A stretch of DNA of 64,000 bases from Streptomyces platensis (GTDB taxonomy: Bacteria > Actinomycetota > Actinomycetes > Streptomycetales > Streptomycetaceae). The notes under the pieces were generated by a model. The model was not told the DNA's origin, did not search any database, and worked only from the letters and a program-made list of their open reading frames with translations. The stretch is taken from the NCBI RefSeq assembly GCF_008704855.1, contig NZ_CP023691.1, positions 5,332,001 to 5,396,000 on the forward strand. Direction: 5' to 3'. The position numbers and the translations under genes are program-made. Of this stretch, positions 16,528 to 25,728 are shown piece after piece (the stretch's first letter is position 1; each line of letters begins with the position of its first letter).

Positions 16528-17954
16528 CGGTGGGCTCCCTCAGGGGTCGGGGCGGTCGGCGCGGCGGGGGTCGGCGCGGCGGGGGCCGGTTCGGCGCGGG
16601 TGACGGCGACCTGGCCGGCGCCGAGTTCGACGTTCAGCTCCACCGAGCCGCGCGGCTTCTCGCCCTTCTTGAGGCCGTCGGCGGGAAGGTCCACCGTCCG
16701 CCGTCCGGCCATGAGGTCCACGTCGTGCGGCGATTCGCCGGGCAGCTGGATATCGCCGAGGCCGAGCGAGACATGGAGCCGGGCGGTGACCCCGTGCGGC
16801 AGTGTCACGTGAAGGCGGCCGGCGCCCACTTCCGCGCCGGTGTGGACCGTGCGGCCCGCCTTGAGGGGCAGGCCGGTGAGGTCCAACTCCCCCTCTCCCG
16901 AACCGAGCTCATACTGCGGCCGGACGGCGCTGAGCGTGGTGGGGGCCCAGGTGAGCTTCTGCCAGTGGGTGGTGATGTTGGCAGGCAGCGTCGTCGCGCC
17001 CGCCAGCAGCAGGGCCGTCAGCACCACCATGAAGACCGTGCCGCCGCCCGTGCGTCCGTACCAGGCGCTGAGCACCAGCCCGAGGCCGAAGACGACCAAT
17101 GCGCACGCCAGGCCCGCCTGGAGGGACGGCACCAGGCCGTCATGGCGGGAGACGGCGACCGCGGTGCCGCCACCGGCGAGCAGCGCGAGCAGGAACGTCC
17201 AGCCCCCGATCGGGCGTCCGACGCGGCGGCCCCGGCGCGGGGCCGGCGGCGCACCGGTCGGCGGCGCGGGCGGACGGCCCGCGTCGGACCGGCCGTCGTG
17301 CCCGTACGGGGCCGTGGCCGTGCCGTGCTCGCCCCGGTAACTGAGGTCGAGGGGCAGCGGGGTGTTGTCGGGTCCCCACAGATAGCCCGGGCCCGCCGCC
17401 TCCCCGCGCTGGGCGCGCCACCAGGAGGGGCCGGCGGGCACCGGGGGCGCCTTGGTCTCGGGCGGGGCGTCGGCCACCGCCTGGGCCGTGGCGGTGTCCA
17501 TCGCCTGCGGGCCCTCGGCCTCCACCAGCCGCCGCCGGCGCGACCAATAGGCGGAACCGGCCACCGCCAGCGTCAGCATGATGGCGAACGACATCATGCT
17601 GCCCTTGGCGAGGGTCGTCAGGAACAGTCCGCAGCCGACCAGAGCGAAGAGCAGGGCCGTCAGGGCGGGGCCCTCCACTCGGCCGGAGAGCAGCCGGCGG
17701 CCCTCGTTCTGGTCCTCGCCGTCGAGGGGGATGAGCAGCCAGGCGAAGCCATAGGCGATCAGCCCGAGGCCGCCGACGGAGAGCACGGCGAGCACGACCC
17801 GGAAGATCACCGGGTCGAGATCCCACTGCCGGCCCAGCCCGCCGCAGACTCCGCCGATCACCTTGTGCCGCCGGCTGCGGCGCAGCGGCGGATGCGAGGC
17901 GGGGCCGGCGGGGCCGGCGGGCGCCGACTCCTCGATGTGGGCTGCATCGTTCAT
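16524..17954 (-). CDS. PspC-domain membrane protein with LiaF-like C-terminus
   Basis: A 476-residue envelope-stress protein. The PspC domain (about 27-85) reads RRHKVIGGVCGGLGRQWDLDPVIFRV...FAWLLIPL. A linker rich in Pro and Gly follows, then three or more helices (about 245-330). The C-terminal beta-rich segment has repeated short strands (GAGRLHVTLPHGVTARLHVSLGLGDIQLPG), like the cell-wall-active-antibiotic-response domain of LiaF/VraT. The ATG at 17954 gives the conserved MNDAAHIEES start. It lies next to a PspC-containing histidine kinase about 2 kb away; in Streptomyces such pairs regulate each other. Role inferred from domains. Confidence 0.85.
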   Translation of the reverse strand: MNDAAHIEESAPAGPAGPASHPPLRRSRRHKVIGGVCGGLGRQWDLDPVIFRVVLAVLSVGGLGLIAYGFAWLLIPLDGEDQNEGRRLLSGRVEGPALTALLFALVGCGLFLTTLAKGSMMSFAIMLTLAVAGSAYWSRRRRLVEAEGPQAMDTATAQAVADAPPETKAPPVPAGPSWWRAQRGEAAGPGYLWGPDNTPLPLDLSYRGEHGTATAPYGHDGRSDAGRPPAPPTGAPPAPRRGRRVGRPIGGWTFLLALLAGGGTAVAVSRHDGLVPSLQAGLACALVVFGLGLVLSAWYGRTGGGTVFMVVLTALLLAGATTLPANITTHWQKLTWAPTTLSAVRPQYELGSGEGELDLTGLPLKAGRTVHTGAEVGAGRLHVTLPHGVTARLHVSLGLGDIQLPGESPHDVDLMAGRRTVDLPADGLKKGEKPRGSVELNVELGAGQVAVTRAEPAPAAPTPAAPTAPTPEGAHR

Positions 17955-18204
17955 GAGGCCATGGTGACAAGGGCGACAGTGCCGCGACATCCGTGGAAAC
18001 CCTGGCACATCCCTGAGATCCGCTGATGGCGGCCCTGAGATGCCCCAGGGGGGTCCCGAAACCCCTCGTGCGCTCGCATATGCCCCTGCGCCCGTGCCCG
18101 GGCGGAAGAAGAGATGTGGACGGGTGGTGGCCGGGGGGCTGCCCGGCGGCATCGGCGACTATCGTTGCGCCCTGGATACGTACGGGTTTCCGGAGGGGCG
18201 TGCG

Positions 18205-20001
18205 GTGACGGAGGCGGCGTCGGTGGACGAGGGGCGACTGGTCGCCGGGCGATATCGCCTGGTTGAGCGGATAGGCCAGGGCGGTATGGGTACCGTCTGG
18301 CGGGCCCGGGACGAGCTGCTCGGCCGTCAGGTCGCGGTGAAGCGTCTGCATGTCTCACCGCAGCTGGACGAGGACGAACTGGCAACGCGCTATGAGCGCA
18401 CCACCCGTGAGGCCCAGGCAGCTGCGCGCATCAACCACCCCAATGTGGTGAGCGTCCACGACGTCGTGGACGACGCCGGGATGCCGTGCATCGTCATGGA
18501 GTACGTGCCCTCCACGACGCTCGGCGACGCCATCAAGGAGGCCGCGCGGACCGACAGTTCGGTGGAGCCGCGCGAGGCCGCCCGTATCGGACGGGGCATG
18601 GTGGCGGCGCTGCGGGCCGCACACTCCGCCGGTGTGCTGCACCGTGACGTCAAGCCGGGCAACGTGCTGCTCGGTGAGGACGGCCGCGTCGTCCTCACCG
18701 ACTTCGGCATCGCGGTCGCCACCGGCGCCTCCACGCTCACCAAGACGGGCGAGCTGGTGGGCTCCATCGACTACTTGGCGCCCGAGCGCGTCAAGGGCGG
18801 CACCCCGGGCCCCGCCTCCGACCTGTGGGCGCTGGGAGCGACGCTCTATCAGGCGGTCGAGGGGCGCTCGCCGTTCCGGAAGCCCACCGCGGTCGAGACG
18901 GCGTACGCGATCGCCATGGACCCGCTGGTGGCGCCCCGCAACGCCGGGACACTGGCCCCGCTGATCGAGGCGCTGCTCGCCAAGGAGCCGGCGGAACGGC
19001 CGACGGCCGAGGTCGTCGAGCTGGCGCTGCGCGCGGCCGAAGCCGACGCGGAGACCGCGCTGATGGGCTGGTCGACGATGACCCTGGGGACGGTCGGACG
19101 GGGCCGCCGCCCCGAGCAGGCCACCCCGGACGGCGAGACGGAGGCACCCACCCGCCCGGTGCACGATACGGGCGAGGTGGCGGCCACTTCGGCCCGCGGC
19201 ACCGGCAACGGGGCGCGTACGGGCGCGGTCACGGGTGCGGGGGCCGGCGCCGTTGCGAACACCGGCAGCGACGCCGTGACCGGCCCGGTCGCCGTTCCGG
19301 ACGTGACCGGCGCCGGACGGTCCGCCGACCGCGCCGACGTGCTGGTCGGCGGCACGGCGCCCCGTAAGAAGCACGCCCGGATCGTGGTCTGGAGCATCAT
19401 CGGGGTGCTGGTCGCCGGCGGCGGCGCGGGCACGACCTGGTACCTGATGCACCCCACCGAATCCGGTGGCTCCAGCAAGGCGACGGCGAACAAGAGCACC
19501 ACACCCGAGCTCCCCAAGGCCCCCGACCACACCATCGGACCGCCGCCGCCCCTGCCCGACGGTTACCACAGCGTCAAGGAGACCGCACTTGGCGTCAGGT
19601 TCCCGCTCCCCGACGGTTGGACGCGCGAGCCCCAGGACGGCGGCCGGCAGATCGTCTACACCTCGGAGCTCGCGCAGCTCACTGTCAGCGTCCTGGACTT
19701 CTCCTCGGGGGACCAGGTGCAGCACTTCAAGGAGGTGGAAAAGGCCTTCAAGCGGAAGTACCCCGTCTACACGAACCTGCGCTTGCAGCCCACGGTCTTC
19801 CAGGGCGATCCGGCCGCGATCTGGGAGTTCACCTTTGGCGGCCGGGCCCGTACCTTCCGGGGGATCGACCTGGGCTTCGGCCGTGAGGGCGGCAAGGAGT
19901 ACGCGATCTACGTGTCCGCACCGGAGGCCGACTGGGCGGAGTACGAGAAGGTGTTCGCGACGGTGAAGGACGGCTTCCGCAGGACCGGCCCGCTGAGTTG
20001 A
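18205..20001 (+). CDS. Membrane Ser/Thr protein kinase (PknB-like)
   Basis: A 598-residue Hanks-type kinase. The catalytic domain (about 14-275) shows the Gly loop GQGGMG (about 25-30), ATP-anchoring Lys in VAVKRL (about 45), HRDVKPGNVL (about 147-156), DFG (about 166-168) and SIDYLAPE. A Thr/Gly-rich juxtamembrane linker (about 300-390) leads to a single membrane helix (IVVWSIIGVLVAGGGAG, about 393-410). A roughly 180-residue external domain (GVRFPLPDGW..., TFGGRARTFRGIDLGFG) follows; it is not PASTA-like. GTG 18205 has GGAGGGG 6 bases upstream. Lies between PspC genes, so an envelope-sensing role is likely. Confidence 0.93.
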   Translation: MTEAASVDEGRLVAGRYRLVERIGQGGMGTVWRARDELLGRQVAVKRLHVSPQLDEDELATRYERTTREAQAAARINHPNVVSVHDVVDDAGMPCIVMEYVPSTTLGDAIKEAARTDSSVEPREAARIGRGMVAALRAAHSAGVLHRDVKPGNVLLGEDGRVVLTDFGIAVATGASTLTKTGELVGSIDYLAPERVKGGTPGPASDLWALGATLYQAVEGRSPFRKPTAVETAYAIAMDPLVAPRNAGTLAPLIEALLAKEPAERPTAEVVELALRAAEADAETALMGWSTMTLGTVGRGRRPEQATPDGETEAPTRPVHDTGEVAATSARGTGNGARTGAVTGAGAGAVANTGSDAVTGPVAVPDVTGAGRSADRADVLVGGTAPRKKHARIVVWSIIGVLVAGGGAGTTWYLMHPTESGGSSKATANKSTTPELPKAPDHTIGPPPPLPDGYHSVKETALGVRFPLPDGWTREPQDGGRQIVYTSELAQLTVSVLDFSSGDQVQHFKEVEKAFKRKYPVYTNLRLQPTVFQGDPAAIWEFTFGGRARTFRGIDLGFGREGGKEYAIYVSAPEADWAEYEKVFATVKDGFRRTGPLS

Positions 20002-20129
20002 GGTGCCGGGTCGCACGGTGGCGCGAGCAGCCGACGGCCCCGGCCCTGACCTCTCCCCGGAAACGTCAGGGACAGCCTCAGGGACGACCCTGATGCCCCG
20101 GGCTCGGGAACCGTGTGACGATCGGGGAC

Positions 20130-21428
20130 ATGACCAGCGCCCCACCCCGCGCCGAGACGGGCTACGCCCCGGCGCCGGACCCTGACGACCCGCCTGTGCG
20201 CAAGCTCTACCGCAGCGCCGACGGGCGGCTGCTCGGTGGCGTCGCGCGGGGTCTCGCGGGGCATCTCGGACTGCCGGTCTCCTGGGTGCGGATCGTGTTC
20301 GTGGCCCTGTTCATGGCCGACGGGATGGGCGCCCTGCTGTATGCCGCGTTCTGGTTCTTCGTCCCGCTGGGCGTCGGAGGCGTGGAGCACCGGCAGCCCG
20401 CCCCGGCCGACGGCAGGCGCCGCCTGCTGCGCCACCGGCCCGACAAGGGCCAGGTCTTCGCGCTGATCGCGCTGCTCATCGGATCCTCGATCGTCGCCTC
20501 CCGCTTCCAGCTGGGCCAGGCCGACGGCTATCTCTGGCCGGTGCTGCTGATCGGCGCCGGTGTCGCCCTGGTGTGGCGGCAGGCGGACAACTCCCGCCGC
20601 GCCCAGTGGCTGGAGCTCGGCCGCCGCAAGGGCCTGCTGCCGATGGTGCGGGGTGCGGCCGGAGTGCTGCTGGTGGGCGTCGGGGTGACGGGCATCGTCG
20701 TGCTTCAGGGCTCGGTGCGCCACCTCGGTTCGGTGCTTCAGGCCGCGCTCGCCGTCGTCGTCGGCATAGCGCTGCTGGCGGGCCCCTATCTCGTGCGGAT
20801 GGCCCAGGACCTCTCCGAGGAGCGGCTGATGCGCATCCGCGCCCAGGAGCGCGCTGAAGTGGCCGCCCATGTCCATGACTCGGTCCTGCACACCCTCACC
20901 CTGATCCAGCGCAATGCCGACGACCCCCGGGAGGTGGCGAGGCTGGCCCGCGCCCAGGAGCGTGAGCTGCGCGCCTGGCTCTACAAGCCCGAGGGTCGCG
21001 GCAAGGAGGAGGACGAGGAGCCGGCCACCCTGGCGGAGGCGGTCCGCAAGTCCGCTGCCGAGGTGGAGGACCACCACGGAGTCCCCATCGAGGTCGTGGT
21101 CGTCGGCGACTGCCCGCTGGACGAGCCGCTCGGCGCCCAGATGCAGGCCGCCCGCGAGGCGATGGTTAATGCCGCGAAATACGGCGGCGAGGGCGGTGCG
21201 GTGCAGGTGTTCGCCGAAGTGGAGGGCCGTACGGTCTTCGTCTCGGTGCGCGACCGCGGCCCCGGATTCGACCTGGACGCGGTCCCCGGGGACCGGATGG
21301 GCGTGCGGGAGTCCATCATCGGCCGTATGGAGCGCCATGGCGGCACCGCCCGGCTCCGGTCCGCTCCCGAGGGCGGCACGGTCGTCGAGCTGGAAATCGA
21401 GCGCGCGGCGGCGGAGCGCGAGATATGA
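20130..21428 (+). CDS. PspC-domain sensor histidine kinase (NarL-type)
   Basis: About 432 residues. An N-terminal PspC domain (RKLYRSADGRLLGGVARGLAGHLGLP...) is followed by four or so helices. Then comes a HisKA_3 dimerisation helix with phospho-acceptor His in AAHVHDSVLHTL (about H249). The HATPase part has an N-box EAMVNAAKYGG, G-boxes DRGPGFD and GVRESIIGRM, and GGTVVELEI. The ATG at 20130 is used; a GTG at 20115 is also possible. The last codons overlap the response-regulator frame by 4 bases. Envelope stress is the likely input given the PspC domain. Confidence 0.92.
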   Translation: MTSAPPRAETGYAPAPDPDDPPVRKLYRSADGRLLGGVARGLAGHLGLPVSWVRIVFVALFMADGMGALLYAAFWFFVPLGVGGVEHRQPAPADGRRRLLRHRPDKGQVFALIALLIGSSIVASRFQLGQADGYLWPVLLIGAGVALVWRQADNSRRAQWLELGRRKGLLPMVRGAAGVLLVGVGVTGIVVLQGSVRHLGSVLQAALAVVVGIALLAGPYLVRMAQDLSEERLMRIRAQERAEVAAHVHDSVLHTLTLIQRNADDPREVARLARAQERELRAWLYKPEGRGKEEDEEPATLAEAVRKSAAEVEDHHGVPIEVVVVGDCPLDEPLGAQMQAAREAMVNAAKYGGEGGAVQVFAEVEGRTVFVSVRDRGPGFDLDAVPGDRMGVRESIIGRMERHGGTARLRSAPEGGTVVELEIERAAAEREI

Positions 21429-22228
21429 CCGGGCCGGGCGAGGGGCGGCCGGAGGCGACAGCGTGCGCCGGGGCACGGGATGATGACGGGGCAGACACCG
21501 AGGGACGGGCGGAAGAGATGAGCAGCGAGGACGCACAGCAGGACGGGACCGGCGGGGCGGCCGAGGGCCGGACCGTACGGGTCGTGCTGGTCGACGACCA
21601 CCGGATGTTCCGTACGGGCGTCCAGGCCGAGATCGGTGAGACCGGGCGCACCGGCGTCGAGGTCGTCGGCGAGGCGGCCGACGTCGACCAGGCGCTCACG
21701 GTCATCACGGCCACCCGCCCCGAGGTCGTCCTCCTGGACGTCCACCTCCCCGGAGGCGGCGGCGTCGAGGTGCTGCGCCGCAGCGCCGCGATGATGACCG
21801 ACGCCGAGCGCCCGGTCCGCTTCCTGGCGCTCTCCGTCTCCGACGCGGCCGAGGACGTCATCGGCGTCATCCGGGGCGGCGCCCGCGGCTATGTCACCAA
21901 GACGATCACGGGCACGGACCTGGTCGACGCGATCTTCCGGGTCGCCGATGGCGATGCGGTCTTCTCCCCGCGGCTGGCCGGCTTCGTCCTGGACGCCTTC
22001 GCCTCGTCGGACGCCCCGCCGATCGACGAGGACCTCGACCGTCTCACCCAGCGCGAGCGGGAGGTCCTGCGGCTGATAGCCCGCGGCTATGCCTACAAGG
22101 AGATCGCCAAGCAGCTGTTCATCTCCGTGAAGACCGTCGAGTCCCATGTCTCCGCGGTGCTGCGCAAGCTCCAGCTCTCCAACCGGCATGAGCTGACCCG
22201 GTGGGCCGCGGCCCGGCGGCTGGTCTGA
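21425..22228 (+). CDS. LuxR/NarL-type response regulator
   Basis: A 267-residue partner of the upstream kinase. The receiver domain (about 46-170) has acidic pocket VVLVDDHRMFR, phospho-accepting Asp in VVLLDVHLPGGGG (about D105), Ser/Thr in FLALSVSD and Lys in YVTKTITG. The C-terminal LuxR HTH (about 198-260) reads LTQREREVLRLIARGYAYKEIAKQLFIS and VKTVESHVSAVLRKL (two parts). The start at 21425 overlaps the kinase stop (ATGA); an internal ATG at 21518, preceded by GGAAGAG, is an alternative that would remove a low-complexity N-terminus. Likely regulates envelope genes, possibly the nearby PspC gene. Confidence 0.93.
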   Translation: MTGPGEGRPEATACAGARDDDGADTEGRAEEMSSEDAQQDGTGGAAEGRTVRVVLVDDHRMFRTGVQAEIGETGRTGVEVVGEAADVDQALTVITATRPEVVLLDVHLPGGGGVEVLRRSAAMMTDAERPVRFLALSVSDAAEDVIGVIRGGARGYVTKTITGTDLVDAIFRVADGDAVFSPRLAGFVLDAFASSDAPPIDEDLDRLTQREREVLRLIARGYAYKEIAKQLFISVKTVESHVSAVLRKLQLSNRHELTRWAAARRLV

Positions 22229-22413
22229 CCTGCGGAAGCAGCCCGGGGCGGGCGCACGCACCGCTTCATGACGAGGGAGTAACAAAGCACCAAAGAAGGG
22301 CAACCAGGACCCCGCGGATCACCATCTAAAGGCGCGGAGAGGCTCACTGCCGAAGGCGGGGCCGGAACCATCCCCACGTCCTTCGCGTAGTTTGTCCTGG
22401 AAGCGAGATCCCG

Positions 22414-23538
22414 ATGAGCCTGACGGGCACGCCCTTCTTCCTCACCTCGCTCATGCTGCTGATCGTCGCCGTCGTGCTGCCCTTCGCCCTCTGGGGCCGA
22501 ATAGCCGGGCCGCCCCTGGTGCGCGGTGCCGCCCGGCTGCTGATGCTGCTGTTCGCCCAGGTCACGGCCATCACCGTGGTCTTCGTCCTGGTCAACAACG
22601 CCAACAGCCTCTACGACACCTGGGGCGATCTGCTCGGCACCGACAGCCATGTCGAGGCGGCCCGCGACCTCGGGCCCGACGGCATGGGCGGCCGGCAGAT
22701 CGCGCATGAGCCCAAGCAGCTCCAGCGCTTTCGCCCGGCCGACGACCCCAAGGTGGGCGCCGGTGTCCAGATGACCGACCTCCAGGGCAAGATCTCGGGG
22801 GTGCGGGGCGAGGTGTACGTCTGGCTGCCGCCGCAGTACAACGACCCCGCCTACCGGACCAAGAAGTTCCCGGTGGTCCAGCTGCTGCCCGGCTACCCGG
22901 GCTCGGCGAAGTCCTGGCTGGGCTCGCTGCACGCGGCCGAGCAGCTGATGCCGCTGATGCAGAGCGGTGCGGTCAAGCCGGCCATCCTGGTGGCGCCCCG
23001 GACCAACCTGCTCCCCGGAGTGGACACCGGATGCGTCAACCTCCCCGGCAAGGTCAACGCCGACAGCTGGCTGACCGTCGATGTCCGCAAGATGATCATT
23101 GACAACTTCCGGGCCGGCGACAAGCCGGACTCCTGGGCCCTGGCCGGGTATTCGGCCGGTGCGCACTGTGCCACCAAGCTCGCGCTGGCCCACCCCGACC
23201 GTTACCGTGCCGCGGTCGCCATGTCCGGCTACAACGACCCGGCGCTGGAGCGCGACTCGCTGGCCGGCAAGGACCCCAAGCTGCGCACCGAGTCCAACCC
23301 GCTGCACATCCTGAAGTCGGCCAACGCGGCCGGCAAGCCGCCGCGTACCGCGCTGTATGTGTCGGGCGCGGCCCGTGACGGCTACCAGTCCGGCCTCGCC
23401 CTGCGGCAGTTCGCGCAGCTCCCGACGACGGTGACGGTGCAGCTGATCCCGGCGAGCGCGGGCGGCCACACCACGGCGGTCTGGGAACAGCAGGTCCCGC
23501 AGATCTTCCGCTGGCTGGGGACACAGCTCAGGTCGTGA
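22414..23538 (+). CDS. Alpha/beta-hydrolase fold esterase, membrane-anchored
   Basis: A 374-residue protein. Two N-terminal helices (FLTSLMLLIVAVVLPFALWG and LLMLLFAQVTAITVVFVLV) precede an extracytoplasmic esterase domain of the putative-esterase/mycolyltransferase type. Visible features are VRGEVYVWLPPQY, FPVVQLLPGYPG and the nucleophile Ser in LAGYSAGAHCA (about S247). A probable acidic residue lies in the VSGAARDGY region, and the catalytic His in SAGGHTTAVWEQQ. Streptomyces lack mycolates, so it may act on lipids or cell-wall esters; substrate unknown. Single gene with the ATG at 22414. Confidence 0.87.
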   Translation: MSLTGTPFFLTSLMLLIVAVVLPFALWGRIAGPPLVRGAARLLMLLFAQVTAITVVFVLVNNANSLYDTWGDLLGTDSHVEAARDLGPDGMGGRQIAHEPKQLQRFRPADDPKVGAGVQMTDLQGKISGVRGEVYVWLPPQYNDPAYRTKKFPVVQLLPGYPGSAKSWLGSLHAAEQLMPLMQSGAVKPAILVAPRTNLLPGVDTGCVNLPGKVNADSWLTVDVRKMIIDNFRAGDKPDSWALAGYSAGAHCATKLALAHPDRYRAAVAMSGYNDPALERDSLAGKDPKLRTESNPLHILKSANAAGKPPRTALYVSGAARDGYQSGLALRQFAQLPTTVTVQLIPASAGGHTTAVWEQQVPQIFRWLGTQLRS

Positions 23539-23572
23539 CCACAGGGGGACGCTGCCGGGCCCGCGGGCGCGA

Positions 23573-23606
23573 CCGGACCGGGGACGCCATCGGACCGGGG
23601 ACGCCA
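23573..23606 (+). repeat. 17-bp direct repeat pair
   Basis: GACCGGGGACGCCATCG occurs twice in tandem, with further degenerate GACCGGnGACGCCA copies up to about 23660, in the spacer between two convergent genes. Confidence 0.7.
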
Positions 23607-23747
23607 TCGGGCCCGCGCCGCAACGGGGACCGCAACCGGACCGGCGACGCCACCGGACCCTCGCCGCAAACCGGGACCGGGGCCGCGAAGGCCCGAGTCC
23701 CTTTCCGCGCGCGGCAGTCGAGTGGTACCGCCGCGCACTCCCCCCGG

Positions 23748-24920
23748 TTACGCGGGCCGGGTCGCCGCCGCGAACGGCATCTGGTCGATCGGCGCGATCC
23801 GTACCGGCGCTCCCGGGTGCGGCGCGTGGATCATCCGGCCGTCCCCGACGTAGATCCCCACATGGCTGATGCCGGAGTAGAAGAACACCAGGTCACCGGG
23901 GGCGAGTTGGGAGCGGGCGACCCGCGGACCGGAGCTGATCTGGGTGTAGGTCGTACGCGGCAGGGCGACCCCGCCGGCCTTCCAGGCGGCCTGGGTCAGC
24001 CCCGAGCAGTCGTAGCCGGCGGGCCCCGTCGCGCCCCAGACGTACGGCTTGCCGAGGGCGCTGTAGGCGAAGGAGACGGCGCGGGCGGCGCGGGGGTTGG
24101 GCGCCTGCGCCGCGGCGGCCCCCACAGCGCCGGGAAGCCGGCTGAGTGTGCCGCCCCCATTGCCGCCCCCATTGCCGTCCCCGTGGTCCGTACGGCCCTG
24201 GCCGGGCCCGCTCCGTGCGCCGTCCCGGGCCGCCATCCGCTGCCGCTGCTCCGCGGTCAGCCGGGACAGCAACTGCTCGGCGGCGTCCAGCTTGTGCACA
24301 ACGGTGACCCGGTGCTTCTTCAGCTGCGCCTCGGTGTCCGCCAGTCGCTCCACGGTGTCCTCGGCCCGCTGCCGGACCTGCCGGACGCTGCCGAGCCGGC
24401 GCGCGTAACCGGCCACGGCGGTCGCCTGATGGCTGCCCGTACGCTCCAGCACCGCGGCGCCGTCCAGATAGCGCTGCGGGTCCGCGGACAGCAGCAGCCG
24501 TACGCTCGGGTCGATGCCGCCGGAACGGTACTGGCCGGCGGCCATGGCGCCCAGTTCGGCGCGGGCGGCGTTCAGCTTCCCGGTCCTGCGGGCGGCCTCG
24601 TCCTGGAGCCTGCTCAGCTCCTCGCGTGCCGTGTCGGCGGAATCCTTCGCACCGTTGTAGCTCTGCGTGGCCACCTCTGCCTCCTGGTACAGCGCGTCGA
24701 CCCGGTTCTTTACCTGGGCGGGGGTGAGCCGGTGTGCGGCGTGGCCGGCGGCGTCGAAGTCGGGGGTGAGGGGGGCGGCTGCCGCCTGTGCGAGGCCGAA
24801 CGTGGGGGCGGCACCGGCCAGCGCCAGGGTGGCGGCCGTACGGGCGGTGCGCGCGCTGCGCGAGCCGCCACCGGTGAGCGAGGCGAGCGGATGCTGCCGG
24901 GGCTTGCGGTGCGAGGCCAC
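23748..24920 (-). CDS. NlpC/P60 peptidoglycan endopeptidase (C40), riboswitch-less paralogue
   Basis: A secreted 390-residue cell-wall hydrolase predicted to cut gamma-D-Glu-diaminopimelate bonds. Start ASHRKPRQ... with a Sec-type signal up to AQAAAA (about 45). A coiled-coil region (about 65-225; VKNRVDALYQEAEVATQSYN, ...DTEAQLKKHRV) and a Gly/Asn linker lead to the NlpC/P60 domain (about 275-390). Catalytic Cys is in GYDCSGLTQ (about C305), His in ISHVGIYVG, and the polar third residue in MIHAPHPG. GTG 24920 chosen by alignment with the paralogue at 25729; GGAAGGAAG lies 11 bases upstream. Its 5' leader resembles the start of the paralogue's leader but lacks the riboswitch core. Confidence 0.9.
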   Translation of the reverse strand: MASHRKPRQHPLASLTGGGSRSARTARTAATLALAGAAPTFGLAQAAAAPLTPDFDAAGHAAHRLTPAQVKNRVDALYQEAEVATQSYNGAKDSADTAREELSRLQDEAARRTGKLNAARAELGAMAAGQYRSGGIDPSVRLLLSADPQRYLDGAAVLERTGSHQATAVAGYARRLGSVRQVRQRAEDTVERLADTEAQLKKHRVTVVHKLDAAEQLLSRLTAEQRQRMAARDGARSGPGQGRTDHGDGNGGGNGGGTLSRLPGAVGAAAAQAPNPRAARAVSFAYSALGKPYVWGATGPAGYDCSGLTQAAWKAGGVALPRTTYTQISSGPRVARSQLAPGDLVFFYSGISHVGIYVGDGRMIHAPHPGAPVRIAPIDQMPFAAATRPA

Positions 24921-25256
24921 GGTGGCCGTCACTTCCTTCCCTTCGAGCCGCGGGTCCGGCGGCGGTCCGTCACGGGGGCAACGGGCCGCCGCCGCACCTC
25001 TCGGCGGGGGCGGCCGACGGAACGCCGGTGGGAGACCGGCGAGGCGGGGAGTCGGCCGCCTGGAGGAGGACGCTAAGCCTGGGTGTTGCGGCAGTGAGTG
25101 CGCTTGCCCGGCATTGTCCGCTTTCGACCGCGGCGGGTACGCGGGTGACCGCGGCGCCATGGCCGTACGGCCGGGACCGGCCTGGCCTGACCGAAGCGGC
25201 GATAGTGGGCGCCCTGCCCGAAGGGCCGTGCTATACGGCGGCTACGATCCAGCACT
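24921..25256. other. Intergenic region with structured leader of first NlpC/P60 gene
   Basis: On the minus strand, 25043-25079 matches the beginning of the riboswitch-bearing leader at 27086-27122 (shared CGTCCTC and CTCCCCGC words, about 80% alike). It can form GGCGGCCGAC/GTCGGCCGCC. A second stem, GCGGCGGCGG/CCGCCGCCGG, lies nearer the gene. No c-di-AMP aptamer words are present. Confidence 0.5.
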
Positions 25257-25610
25257 ATGGACGTAGTAACCAATATCTTCGTCGGCCTGCACATCATCGG
25301 CATCGCCTCCCTGCTGGGCGGCTTTCTGACCCAGATGAAGGCGATGAGCGCGGGCACCGCCCGCTTCGTGCCGGCCATGCTGCACGGCGCACTGACGATG
25401 CTGGTCACCGGCATCGTGCTGGTCGGCCTCAACCAGGCCCAGGACCACCCGCTCAACAACATCAAGCTCGGCATCAAGATGGCCGTCCTGGTGGTGATCC
25501 TGGCGCTGGTCTACGTCAAGCGGGACGACGAGACGGTCGACAAGCCGCTCTTCGGCGCGGTCGGCGGCCTGACCGTGGCCAACATCTTCATCGCGGTGCT
25601 CTGGACCTGA
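25257..25610 (+). CDS. Four-helix integral membrane protein
   Basis: A 117-residue protein, almost wholly hydrophobic: IFVGLHIIGIASLLGGFLTQ, FVPAMLHGALTMLVTGIVLVGL, LGIKMAVLVVILALVYV and AVGGLTVANIFIAVLW form four helices separated by short charged turns (KRDDETVDK). Conserved in Streptomyces without assigned function. Divergent from the first NlpC/P60 gene and closed by a bidirectional terminator. Confidence 0.8.
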   Translation: MDVVTNIFVGLHIIGIASLLGGFLTQMKAMSAGTARFVPAMLHGALTMLVTGIVLVGLNQAQDHPLNNIKLGIKMAVLVVILALVYVKRDDETVDKPLFGAVGGLTVANIFIAVLWT

Positions 25611-25629
25611 CGAGCGCCCCACTACGGCA

Positions 25630-25677
25630 CACCGCGCGGTCCTCGCCTCCGGATACGGAAGCGAGGGCCGCGCGGTG
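25630..25677. terminator. Bidirectional terminator
   Basis: A 17-bp stem (CACCGCGCGG-T-CCTCGC with one G-U pair) and a 14-base loop between convergent genes. Confidence 0.85.
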
Positions 25678-25728
25678 GCGTGTGGGGGGTGACCGTGGGG
25701 GGTGGTCTGGTGGGGGAGCGGGCCAGGG

